Assembly: GCA_016213645.1 (NCBI GenBank)
Contig: JACQZY010000018.1
Span: 1 to 64,000, forward strand
Direction of reading: 5' to 3'
DNA from: Actinomycetota bacterium
Lineage (GTDB): Bacteria > Actinomycetota > Thermoleophilia > Solirubrobacterales > JACPNS01
DNA: 64,000 bases
Part shown: in pieces, positions 52,829 through 60,523 of the stretch
Layout: every line of letters begins with the position of its first letter
Numbering within the stretch: the stretch's first letter is position 1
Notes under the pieces: generated by a model
Told to the model about the DNA's origin: nothing
Databases searched by the model: none
Seen by the model: the letters and a program-made list of their open reading frames with translations, nothing else
Made by a program: the position numbers and the translations under genes

Positions 52829-54151
52829 CTACGCGACGGAAAGTACGGCAAGCGCAGTCACCGCCAGCACAATCACAGCCAACGTCAATCCGGCGACAAC
52901 GCGTCCGGCCGTGCCGAGCGTGTATTCACCCATTACGTCTCGGTCACAGGCCAGGCGCCACATGAACACAAGCAACGGAGGCAGCAGCACGGCGTTGAGC
53001 GCCTGCGAGAGAAAGAGAATCGACACCAGCGGCGCGCCGGGCACTAGTACCGCTCCGGCCGCCAATATCACGACCGCCGCGAAGGTCCCGTGCAGCACCG
53101 GAGCCTCGCGAAACGTGTCGTTGACGTCGGCCGGCGAACCGGCTGCCTCCGACGCCGAATACGCAGTTGAAAGCGGCACGATCGCACTTGCCAATAGTGC
53201 GGCCCCCAGAAACCCGAGTCCGAAGAGTTTTGCGGCGAAATCGCCCGCCAGCGGCTTCAGCGCTTCCGCGGCGTCACGCGCATCGTTGATTTCCAGCCCC
53301 GCCGCGTGCAGCGTGGCGGCGCAGGCAACGATCACGAATACGCCGATCACCCCGGTCATCACCGACCCGACCACCACATCGACCGTTTCGTAGCGCAGGT
53401 CCGGCACGTGCAGGCGCTTGTTCACGGCGTAGGACTGAATGAACGCCAATCCCCACGGAGCGAGCGTGGTGCCCAGTGTGGCCACCGCCACCAGCACGGC
53501 GTCGCGCGTGACCGGCATCGACGGCACAAGCAGTCCCTTTGCGGTCGCGGCGGGATCCGGACCGGCCATCAACCCGGAGATCACATACGCCACAAAGACA
53601 GATGACAGCAACAGCAGCACGTGCTCAATGCGCCGGAACGAACCGCGCAACACCAGAGCGGAGACCGCCACCGCCGCGACCGGCACGCTGACATATGCCT
53701 CCGTGCCGAAGAGCAGTTTCGCACCAGCCGCGATGCCGGCAAACTCCGCGCAAAGGGTCCCGAGGTTGGCGGCCATCAGCGCGACCAGCGCGGCGTATGC
53801 ACCCCGGCGGCCGTAGCGTTCACGCACCAGCGTTAGCAATCCCTTGCCGGTCACCAGTCCCATTCGCGCGCCAAGCAGGTGAAACACGATCAGCGCCACA
53901 ACTGAAAGCGCCAGCACCCACAGCAGCTGGTAGCCGTACTTCGCGCCCAGGATCGAATAGGTGGTTATGCCGGCGGGGTCGTCGTCGGAAAGGCCGGCAA
54001 GCAGACCCGGCCCCAGCACGGCCAGTAGCGCGGCGCCGCCGCCCGCGCGCAGCATTTTGCCGCGGCGACGCAGCAGGCGCAGGTGCAGGTGGCGGCCTGG
54101 AGGGCCGTGTTGGTGCGGCGGCCGCGATTTCTGCCGGGATGAAGCCATCAA
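52829..54151 (-). CDS. Nramp-related transporter lacking the canonical metal motifs
   Basis: 440 residues, about 11 helices. It is Nramp-like by GLLAGLSDDDPAGITTYSIL in TM1 and VATLGTTLAPWGLAFIQSYA in TM6. The canonical DPGN is DPAG, and the MPH motif of TM6, whose Met binds transition metals, is absent. Proteins of this kind may carry Mg2+ or other cations rather than Mn2+/Fe2+. The N-terminus is His/Arg-rich (PPHQHGPPGRHLHLRLLRRR); a later start at 54055 is possible. It lies 32 bp after the DtxR-family gene, likely one operon. A canonical MntH is encoded divergently at 55098. Confidence 0.85.
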   Translation of the reverse strand: MMASSRQKSRPPHQHGPPGRHLHLRLLRRRGKMLRAGGGAALLAVLGPGLLAGLSDDDPAGITTYSILGAKYGYQLLWVLALSVVALIVFHLLGARMGLVTGKGLLTLVRERYGRRGAYAALVALMAANLGTLCAEFAGIAAGAKLLFGTEAYVSVPVAAVAVSALVLRGSFRRIEHVLLLLSSVFVAYVISGLMAGPDPAATAKGLLVPSMPVTRDAVLVAVATLGTTLAPWGLAFIQSYAVNKRLHVPDLRYETVDVVVGSVMTGVIGVFVIVACAATLHAAGLEINDARDAAEALKPLAGDFAAKLFGLGFLGAALLASAIVPLSTAYSASEAAGSPADVNDTFREAPVLHGTFAAVVILAAGAVLVPGAPLVSILFLSQALNAVLLPPLLVFMWRLACDRDVMGEYTLGTAGRVVAGLTLAVIVLAVTALAVLSVA

Positions 54152-54183
54152 TTCAGTGGGCGCGGCCGGATTCGCCGCCGAGT

Positions 54184-54966
54184 TCAGGCCACTCGTTCGA
54201 CGCGCATCGCGCGTGCGAGGTTCTGGCCGAGCGTGTGCTGGTGGCCGCCGATCGCGATCGTGGTCGGACCGTCAAACGGCTGGTGCTCGACCAACGTGAG
54301 CTCGTCGCCGATCGCGATCCCCAGCTCGGTGAGATAACGCAGCATGTCGGGGTTGGAATCCGATACGCGAACAAAAGTGGCGCGCGCGCCGGACTCCAGC
54401 TCGGCGAGACGCTCGGTCACGCTTGGTGCGATCGTCAGGTCGCGCGAAGGAATCGGATCGCCATGTGGATCCACCAGCGGATCGCCGAGCTTTTGCGCGA
54501 TCAACTCGATCAGGTGATCGCTCATCGCGTGCTCGAGGATCTCGGCCTCGTCGTGAAGGTCCTCCCACGGCATGTCGAGCGCCTGGGCCAGAAAAAGCTC
54601 AATCAGCCGGTGGCGGCGCAGCACGCGCAGCGCGACTTCGCGCCCCGCGTCGGTGAGCGCGACGCCACGGTAGGGCTCGTGGCGGACCAGACCGTCCTCG
54701 TCGAGGCGCTTGATCATCGCCGAGACTGAACCGCTGGAGAGCCCGAGCCGGTCGGCAAGGTCGTTTGTGGACACGGCCGCGTCGTGCGAGGCGCGCGCGG
54801 CGCCCACGTCGTCGCGTCGCTCGGCACCGGCGCCGGCGCCGGCGCCGCTCCGATCGACGCCGCTTTCGCCGGCGCCGCTTGCTCTCGTCCTGGCGCCGAG
54901 CGAGTAAATCGCCTTCAGGTAATCCTCGACGGCAGGCGAGCGCGGCTGCATGCGAAGTGCCGGCAT
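54184..54966 (-). CDS. DtxR/MntR-family metalloregulator with a low-complexity insert
   Basis: 260 residues. Winged helix (AVEDYLKAIYSLG ... STNDLADRLGLSSGSVSAMI, KRLDEDGLVRHEPYRGVALT), metal and dimer domain (RHRLIELFLAQALDMPWEDL, HDEAEILEHAMSDHLIELIA) and a C-terminal FeoA/SH3-like domain (IAIGDELTLVEHQPFDGP). The first helix is separated from the recognition helices by an insert of about 39 residues rich in Gly/Ala/Arg (25-63), which normal family members lack. ATG 54966 is chosen because a TATAAT box lies six bases upstream, giving a leaderless mRNA. It probably controls its operon partner (Nramp-like) and mntH. Confidence 0.88.
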   Translation of the reverse strand: MPALRMQPRSPAVEDYLKAIYSLGARTRASGAGESGVDRSGAGAGAGAERRDDVGAARASHDAAVSTNDLADRLGLSSGSVSAMIKRLDEDGLVRHEPYRGVALTDAGREVALRVLRRHRLIELFLAQALDMPWEDLHDEAEILEHAMSDHLIELIAQKLGDPLVDPHGDPIPSRDLTIAPSVTERLAELESGARATFVRVSDSNPDMLRYLTELGIAIGDELTLVEHQPFDGPTTIAIGGHQHTLGQNLARAMRVERVA

Positions 54967-54972
54967 GTCGCG

Positions 54973-54978
54973 ATTATA
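54973..54978 (-). promoter_or_regulatory. -10 box TATAAT, leaderless dtxR-type transcript
   Basis: On the minus strand TATAAT is followed by CGCGAC and then the ATG at 54966, so transcription should begin at or next to the start codon. CGGCATGCGG lies just upstream (about 54983-54992) and resembles the GGCATGCC core of the palindrome at 55059. No clear -35 was found. Confidence 0.6.
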
Positions 54979-55058
54979 GGTCCGCATGCCGATAGCGCGG
55001 GGGTACAAGAGATTGACTTGAAGCTCTCACACAATTATTCTACATCAGTCACAAAATA

Positions 55059-55090
55059 TTTCTTGGCATGCCTAGAAATTCCGCTACAAT
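55059..55090 (+). promoter_or_regulatory. mntH promoter overlapped by a 20-bp inverted repeat, candidate DtxR/MntR operator
   Basis: TTTCTTGGCATGCCTAGAAA (55059-55078) is an inverted repeat with one mismatched pair. -35 TTGGCA (55063-55068) lies within it. A 16-bp spacer leads to -10 TACAAT (55085-55090). The ATG at 55098 sits at the expected transcription start. Binding of the metal-loaded regulator here would block RNA polymerase. Confidence 0.65.
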
Positions 55091-55097
55091 GGCATTG

Positions 55098-56438
55098 ATG
55101 CTGCGCGAGGATTCACACGAGAACGCCCCCGCTGTAGCCAAGGCCGGCAGCACGGTGGTGCTTCCGGACTCGCCGCGGCTAGACCCCACAAGCACGCTCT
55201 CGCACGTGCTCTCGCGTGGGCGCTTCCGCGCTTCGCTGGCAATTCTCGGGCCGGCCTTTGTGGCCTCTGTGGCATACGTGGACCCTGGCAACTTCGCCAC
55301 CAACTTCGCCGCGGGCGCACAGCACGGATACCAGCTGGTGTGGGTGATCGTGATGGCGAACCTGATGGCGATCCTCGTGCAGTACCTCACCTCAAAGGCC
55401 GGTCTTTATACCGGGCGCAGCCTTCCCGAGTTGTGCCAACGGCAGTACGGCCGCAAGTGGAACACGATGCTCTGGGTGCAGGCCGAGGTGGTCGCGATGG
55501 CGACCGACCTGGCCGAGTTCGTCGGCGCCGCGCTGGGGCTGTATCTGATATTCGGGATTTCGCTGTTTCCGGCCGGGCTGATCACAGCAGTCGTGGCGTT
55601 TGGCATCCTTGCGCTCGAACAGCGCGGATATCGCAAGTTCGAGCTTGCGATCATCGCTCTTCTGGCGCTGATCGGCGCGGGCTTTCTGTACAACTTCTTC
55701 GCGGTAGGCGGTCAGGATTACGGTGCGCTGGCAGGTGGTTTGGTGCCGGACCTCGGCGGCGATGGCGCGCTGAAACTGTCGGTGGGCATCATCGGCGCCA
55801 CGGTCATGCCGCACGTGGTCTACCTGCACTCCGCACTTCAGAAGAACCGCATTCGGCCCGCCAACAGTGAAGAACTGCGGATGCTGATCCGTTACAACCG
55901 GCTTGACTGCATCGTCGGCCTCGGTCTGGCCGGACTGGTGAACCTCTCGATGCTTTGCATCGCGGCGGCGCTGTTTCACACCTCCGGGTTGACTGGCATC
56001 AGCGACCTCGACCAGATTCACGGCCATCTCGACACGCTCGTCGGCGGCGGTGCGGCACTGGCGTTCGGCGTCGCGCTGATGGCCTCTGGCTTTTCGTCAT
56101 CGAGCGTGGGCACCTACGCAGGACAGGTGGTGATGGCGGGCTTCATGGGCTGGAACATCAAGCTGCTGCTACGTCGCGCGATCACGATGGCGCCTGCACT
56201 GCTGGTGCTGGCGCTCGGCGTGAACACAAGCGCGGCGCTGGTGTACTCGCAGATCGTGCTTTCGTTCGGCATCCCGTTCGCGCTCGTGCCATTGATCCTG
56301 ATCACGCGCAATCGCTCGATCATGGGTGAGATGACGAACGGGCGAGCGGTGACGGCAACTATGTGGGTGATCGCCGCGGTCATCTCGGTGCTGAACTTCT
56401 TTCTGCTTTACGGTGCGTTCGCTGGTTTTTTCAGCTGA
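55098..56438 (+). CDS. mntH: Nramp-family Mn2+ transporter MntH
   Basis: 446 residues, 11 helices, with canonical metal-site motifs: VDPGNFATNFAAGA in TM1 and GATVMPHVVYLHSAL in TM6. It imports Mn2+ (or Fe2+) with protons across the plasma membrane. The start is set at ATG 55098, because earlier ATGs (55068, 55089) fall inside the predicted promoter/operator; the mRNA would be leaderless. It is divergent from the DtxR-family gene. A strong hairpin at 56586 follows. An acidic N-terminal extension of ~35 residues precedes the first helix. Confidence 0.92.
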   Translation: MLREDSHENAPAVAKAGSTVVLPDSPRLDPTSTLSHVLSRGRFRASLAILGPAFVASVAYVDPGNFATNFAAGAQHGYQLVWVIVMANLMAILVQYLTSKAGLYTGRSLPELCQRQYGRKWNTMLWVQAEVVAMATDLAEFVGAALGLYLIFGISLFPAGLITAVVAFGILALEQRGYRKFELAIIALLALIGAGFLYNFFAVGGQDYGALAGGLVPDLGGDGALKLSVGIIGATVMPHVVYLHSALQKNRIRPANSEELRMLIRYNRLDCIVGLGLAGLVNLSMLCIAAALFHTSGLTGISDLDQIHGHLDTLVGGGAALAFGVALMASGFSSSSVGTYAGQVVMAGFMGWNIKLLLRRAITMAPALLVLALGVNTSAALVYSQIVLSFGIPFALVPLILITRNRSIMGEMTNGRAVTATMWVIAAVISVLNFFLLYGAFAGFFS

Positions 56439-56659
56439 TCGGGGCATGAGCATTCGCCGGTTTTTCTGCTGACCGTCGCACGGTCGGCGGCCGAGGAGAC
56501 CAGACCGGCCCGTAAAGAAAGCCGACTCCAGCCGACCCGCGATCCGCCAAGATCTCCGCGCGTAGCGAAGAACTTTGTGTGCTTTATTGCGCTTCCTTTT
56601 CCCGGCCGGGCAAAGGAAGCGCAATCATCCGCACTAGCGCCGCGCCAAACTGCGCCCGC
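56439..56659. other. Intergenic region between convergent mntH and a broken gene
   Basis: 220 bp with one strong hairpin (56586-56625) and nothing else recognisable. Confidence 0.6.
56586..56625. terminator. Perfect 14-bp stem, bidirectional terminator
   Basis: ATTGCGCTTCCTTT (56586-56599) and AAAGGAAGCGCAAT (56612-56625) pair perfectly around a 12-base loop that is itself palindromic (CCCGGCCGGG). The position between convergent gene ends fits termination from both sides; the flanking T-tracts are short. Confidence 0.75.
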
Positions 56660-57275
56660 TCAGCCGACCCCTGCGGACTCCGCGGACTCTCGGACTGTGT
56701 CGAGCAGACCATTGACCAAAACGTGCGCGCCGGAGCCGACGCCGAAGGTCCAGTAGCGGCGGAACCAGCGGCGGGCGTGTTCGTCGGTCGTGGCCGTACG
56801 CATCACGGCGGTCAGCAGCGTGCGGCCGTCGCCGGACGGTTGCAGCCGAAACGCGTAGATCGTTTTCGCAAATCCGGGCTCCGCGAAGTCGGCAAAGTCA
56901 TCGGCCGCAACCGCGCGGTACTCGATCACCGGTTTCCAGAACTTGCCGACCAAACCCAAGGCCAACTCGCTGCCCTCGCGCTCGCCAAGTTTCACCCAGG
57001 TTCCCCTCCCCGGATACCGCGTCGCCAAGGTCGCCCAAACACATCGACGACGGAGCTGGTTCTGGGCTCTCGCCGTGAAGCAGGCCGCTCATCAGCTGCG
57101 GCAGCATCCGCACCGCACCAAGCGCTGCCGACAGCGGGTGTTTCTTTCCGACCTCAAGAAGGTCGGCAGTGAGTAGCGCGTTCCAAGTCGCCTGCTGATC
57201 CGCGGACACAACGACCGCCAGCTCGTCCGAGTTGTCGAACGCCGGCATCAGCTCTTCGTATATCGGCAGGTCCAT
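56660..57275 (-). pseudogene. SRPBCC-like protein gene broken by a one-base frameshift
   Basis: The first frame from ATG 57275 (MDLPIYEELMPAFDNSDELA) is protein-like up to SSMCLGDL at about 57028. The neighbouring frame then continues with ATRYPGRGTWVKLGEREGSE to a natural stop at 56660 (FRLQPSGDGRTLLTAVMRTA; RRWFRRYWTFGVGSGAHVLV). Deleting one G from the GG at about 57027-57028 joins the two into a ~204-residue protein resembling START/SRPBCC-type lipid-binding folds. This could be a genuine mutation or a base error. The convergent gene mntH ends upstream of the terminator. Confidence 0.7.
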
Positions 57276-57367
57276 GAACGCCAGATTATGCGATTCGGCA
57301 AGCCGTTTGCGGCGGCGGCCGACACGGAATCTGCGCAAATCGCGCGGTCACACGGCACAATCTGCTC

Positions 57368-57820
57368 ATGCGCACCCGCGACCGCATACGTCTGGCCGTT
57401 CACAACTTCAAGCGCCGCCGGCGGATCGGCGTGGCCAAAATCCAGAACTTCGAACTGACCTCGCGGCGCAGCGAGATGCTGGCGCGGATGCTTCGCAATC
57501 CCGGACCCACGACCGAATTCGAACGTATGGTGGCCGAGGCGATCGACCGCCTGCCCGAAGAGTTTCAGCAGGCGCTTGAAACAGTGCCGGTTGTGGTGTC
57601 CAACGGCGGACACGAGCGCGGCGCATACGGCATCTACGAAGGAGACACGATCGCGCACGACCACTGGCCCGACCGCATTGTGATCTTTCAGGACACGTTG
57701 ATCCGCGATTTCGGCCACGACCGCGAACTGCTGCGCGCGCAGATCGAACGCACCGTTCGCCACGAACTGGCCCACCACCTAGGATGGAACGAGGACGGCG
57801 TGCGGGGGCTCGGGTTGTAG
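57368..57820 (+). CDS. Minimal zincin-like metallopeptidase
   Basis: 150 residues. The C-terminal active site is VRHELAHHLGWNEDGVRGL, an HExxHxxGxxxD zinc motif of the minimal-gluzincin family (PF06262-like). The preceding core has FERMVAEAIDRLPEEFQQAL, VVVSNGG and RIVIFQDTLIRDF, as in that family. The protein ends right after the zinc motif, which is normal for these small zincins. An Arg-rich leader (RIRLAVHNFKRRRRIG) may bind nucleic acid or ribosomes. Substrate unknown. Confidence 0.88.
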   Translation: MRTRDRIRLAVHNFKRRRRIGVAKIQNFELTSRRSEMLARMLRNPGPTTEFERMVAEAIDRLPEEFQQALETVPVVVSNGGHERGAYGIYEGDTIAHDHWPDRIVIFQDTLIRDFGHDRELLRAQIERTVRHELAHHLGWNEDGVRGLGL

Positions 57821-57885
57821 TTCCCCGCCGCGATTTCGCAACGGCACGGCCGGGCCGCAATGCGGGATCACAGCGGCACGGCTTT

Positions 57886-57917
57886 GCCGCATCGCCGCAC
57901 TGCCGCATCGCCGCACG
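57886..57917. repeat. Tandem 16-bp repeat
   Basis: Two units, GCCGCATCGCCGCACT and GCCGCATCGCCGCACG, are followed by partial GCCGCACTGCCG, between the convergent zincin and ABC permease genes. Confidence 0.7.
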
Positions 57918-57960
57918 GCCGCACTGCCGACGGCGCGTCCGGCACCGGCCGCCTCGCCCC

Positions 57961-58857
57961 TCAGTCGATCAGCCGCCGCCGCATTCGCGCCACGGCGAGC
58001 CGCCACAGTACCAGCGCCAGCGCGACCAAGAACGCCACCCGCAGCAGGTCGGTGGCTTGAAATCCAAAGGCGGCGTGGCGCACCAGTTCAACCAGGTGGT
58101 GCAGCGGATTCAGCTGCGCGGCAATGCGAAGCCCCTGCGGTAGACCGCTGATCGGGAAGAACGTGCCCGCCACCAGAAACAGCGGTGTCACACCGAGGGT
58201 CGTGACGTAGTTGAACTGGTCGATCTTCTCCGCCATCGCGGCGACGGTGATGCCGAACGCCGCGAACGCGCAGGCCGTGATAAACGCGAACAGCGGCACC
58301 AGCAACATGCCCGGCGCCGGGTCCAGGCCGAAGCCGATCGTTACCAGCAGCGGCACGGTGCCGTAGACGCCGGAGCGCAGGCCGATCCAGAGCATCTCCG
58401 CGGTCACCAGCTCTTCCACGTCAACCGGAGCGGCGAGGATCGCGTCGTAAGTGTTCTGAAAATGGTGCTTGACGAAGGTGCCGAACATCGCGGGCAACGC
58501 GCTACTGAAGATCACCGCCGTAGCCACCATGCCGGTGCCGACGAACTGCGCGTAGGGAACCCCTTCAACCTCGCCGACGATTGTCGAGCCGAGTCCGAGT
58601 CCGAACGAGAGCAGGTAGATGATCGGCTCGAGCACGCTGCTGAAGGTGGTGCCCTTCCAAAATGTGCGGAAGTTGGCGACCTCGCGGCTCATCACGCCTT
58701 TGATCGCGGCGGGGTCGAGACGCCTCACGCGAATCTGCTCGCGTGACCCCGGCGCGGTGGCGGGTGCGGACGGCGGCGGTTGTCGCCGACCGTCGGTCGT
58801 TGGCGGCCGCACGCCGTAGGTCGCTTCGCCGTCGGATTCGACCGGATGATCGCTCAT
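57961..58857 (-). CDS. ABC-2 type permease (drug exporter, DrrB/NodJ-like)
   Basis: 298 residues, six helices after a ~60-residue polar N-terminus. GTTFSSVLEPIIYLLSFGLG, VEGVPYAQFVGTGMVATAVI and FQNTYDAILAAPVDVEELVT are the ABC-2 motifs of the NodJ/DrrB branch; TPLFLVAGTFFPISGLPQGL-RIAAQLNPLHHLVELVRHA is its usual end. The start overlaps the stop of the ATPase gene (ATGA), so the pair is coupled. Confidence 0.92.
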   Translation of the reverse strand: MSDHPVESDGEATYGVRPPTTDGRRQPPPSAPATAPGSREQIRVRRLDPAAIKGVMSREVANFRTFWKGTTFSSVLEPIIYLLSFGLGLGSTIVGEVEGVPYAQFVGTGMVATAVIFSSALPAMFGTFVKHHFQNTYDAILAAPVDVEELVTAEMLWIGLRSGVYGTVPLLVTIGFGLDPAPGMLLVPLFAFITACAFAAFGITVAAMAEKIDQFNYVTTLGVTPLFLVAGTFFPISGLPQGLRIAAQLNPLHHLVELVRHAAFGFQATDLLRVAFLVALALVLWRLAVARMRRRLID

Positions 58858-59765
58858 TCGGCTTCCTCCCCCGTCAGCAAAACGAACACATCTTCAAGCG
58901 AAGCGGCCCGACGCACCGCGTATTCGGGCAGCAGTCCGTCGGGCGCGCGCTCCGAGCCCATCACGGCAATCGCCGGTCCGGCCGGTCGCACGCGCAGTCC
59001 GGCATCCTCGGCGCGAGCGCGAAGTGCCGCCAGTTCACCGGCGGGCCCGAACACCTCGGCGGTTTCGCGGCCGGCATGCTCGGCCACCAGATCCGCCGGA
59101 CGGCCGCGCGCAATGATCGATCCGGCCGTCATCACCGCCACTTCGTCGGCCAGGCGCTCGGCCTCCTCGATGTAATGAGTGGACATCAAGATCGTCACCC
59201 CGCGACCGCGCAGATCGTCGATCAGCGACCAGAGCTGTGTGCGGATCTGGGGGTCCAGGCCGACCGTGGGTTCATCCAGCAGCAGCAACCGTGGATCGTG
59301 TACCAGGCCGCGAGCAAGCAGCATGCGACGGCGCATCCCTCCGGAAAGCTCGTCCACGCGAGCCCGGCGCCGGTCGGTCAGCCGAGCGATCGCCAGCGCG
59401 CGATCGACCGCCGCCGGTACGTCGCGCACGCGATAAAGCCGTGCGAAGACCGCGAGGTTTTCCTCCACGGTCACGTCAACGTCGAGGTTGTCGAGCTGTG
59501 GCACCACCCCCATCTCGGCGCGCGCCGCTTTGGCGTTTCGCGGCAGTTCATGGCCAAGAACGCGGATCGATCCCGTGTCGGCGATCGCCTGACCGGTGAG
59601 CAGACGCATCGTCGTGGATTTGCCTGCGCCATTAGGACCGAGCAGGCCCAGACAGACGCCCGACGGTACGTCGAGATCAAGACCATTGACGGCGGTGATC
59701 GGACCGAACGTCTTGACGACCGATCCCATTTCTATCGCGGGCGCAGACACGTAAACGGCATTCAA
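58854..59765 (-). CDS. ABC transporter ATP-binding protein (DrrA/NodI-like)
   Basis: 303 residues. Walker A GLLGPNGAGKSTTMRLL, Q-loop MGVVPQLDNLDVDVTVEENL, signature ELSGGMRRRMLLARGLVHD, Walker B LLLLDEPTVGLDPQ, H-loop MSTHYIEEAERL. The C-terminal LEDVFVLLTGEEAE is typical of DrrA-type drug exporters. It energises the permease encoded downstream. Substrate unknown. Confidence 0.93.
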   Translation of the reverse strand: MNAVYVSAPAIEMGSVVKTFGPITAVNGLDLDVPSGVCLGLLGPNGAGKSTTMRLLTGQAIADTGSIRVLGHELPRNAKAARAEMGVVPQLDNLDVDVTVEENLAVFARLYRVRDVPAAVDRALAIARLTDRRRARVDELSGGMRRRMLLARGLVHDPRLLLLDEPTVGLDPQIRTQLWSLIDDLRGRGVTILMSTHYIEEAERLADEVAVMTAGSIIARGRPADLVAEHAGRETAEVFGPAGELAALRARAEDAGLRVRPAGPAIAVMGSERAPDGLLPEYAVRRAASLEDVFVLLTGEEAE

Positions 59766-59882
59766 TCAGCAGCGCCAAGGAGGATTGCCGAATGTTGGAC
59801 GGGCGGCCATCGACGGTCGCGAAGCGCTCGATGTCAATGGGCGCGCAGCTCGCCCCGCTGGTGACCCGCGTTCAATGCGACC

Positions 59883-60392
59883 TCAGCCTTCGTCCGCCGG
59901 CGAAAGCACCATCACCGGAATGCGCCGCTCCGTGCCGGCCTGGTAGTTCTCGTACCCGCCGTAAAGCCCCACGGCCAGCGCGAACAATTCGTCCCGCTCG
60001 TCCGGACCGGCCTCGCGAGCCACGTAACGCCCGCCCTTCCCGCGCGAAAAAAGCTCCGCGTGTGGGTCGGCGCACAGTTTCAGATACCAGGCCGGATGCG
60101 CGTCGCGCCCAAAGCTAGACGCGATCAGCACGACGTCTTCCCCGCGCGTGAAGTACCGCAACGTCACCGTGCGCAACTCGCCGCTTTTACGGCCGCGCGT
60201 GGTCATGTTCAGCGTCGGCATGCCAAACACGAGCACCACCTTTCCGCGCGTCGCCTTGATCACCTTCGGTTCGATCGGAGCGAGAATTTCGCGGCCGATC
60301 CACGTACCAACTTTTGTCTGGCCAAATGTTCGCGTAAAACGCTCTAGAGGCCTAGGCTGGTGTGTGGGGTCGACCGGGGGGACTTGAGTCAT
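59883..60392 (-). CDS. F420/deazaflavin-dependent nitroreductase family protein
   Basis: 169 residues from ATG 60392. The DDN-type split-barrel motif is seen in FGMPTLNMTTRGRKSGELRT, VTLRYFTRGEDVVLIASSFG, RDAHPAWYLKLCADPHAEL and RDELFALAVGLYGGYENYQA. Members bind coenzyme F420 and reduce quinones, nitro compounds or other acceptors, which supports an actinobacterial origin. A longer frame to 60464 has no ribosome site. Divergent from the GGDEF gene. Confidence 0.87.
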   Translation of the reverse strand: MTQVPPVDPTHQPRPLERFTRTFGQTKVGTWIGREILAPIEPKVIKATRGKVVLVFGMPTLNMTTRGRKSGELRTVTLRYFTRGEDVVLIASSFGRDAHPAWYLKLCADPHAELFSRGKGGRYVAREAGPDERDELFALAVGLYGGYENYQAGTERRIPVMVLSPADEG

Positions 60393-60523
60393 TGCGGCGA
60401 CTCTACAGGAAGTGAGAAGCGTGATCAAACCGCGGGGAGCGGGACGATCACTCTGAAGATTCACACCGGTGCGGCAGGTGGCGGCAGGATGCCCAAGCCC
60501 CGCGAAACCGGGAAACGCAGGAA

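Noticed and set aside
57821-57960. Coding region between the zincin and ABC permease
   Set aside because: Repetitive GCCGCA-type sequence without a credible start; treated as a simple repeat.
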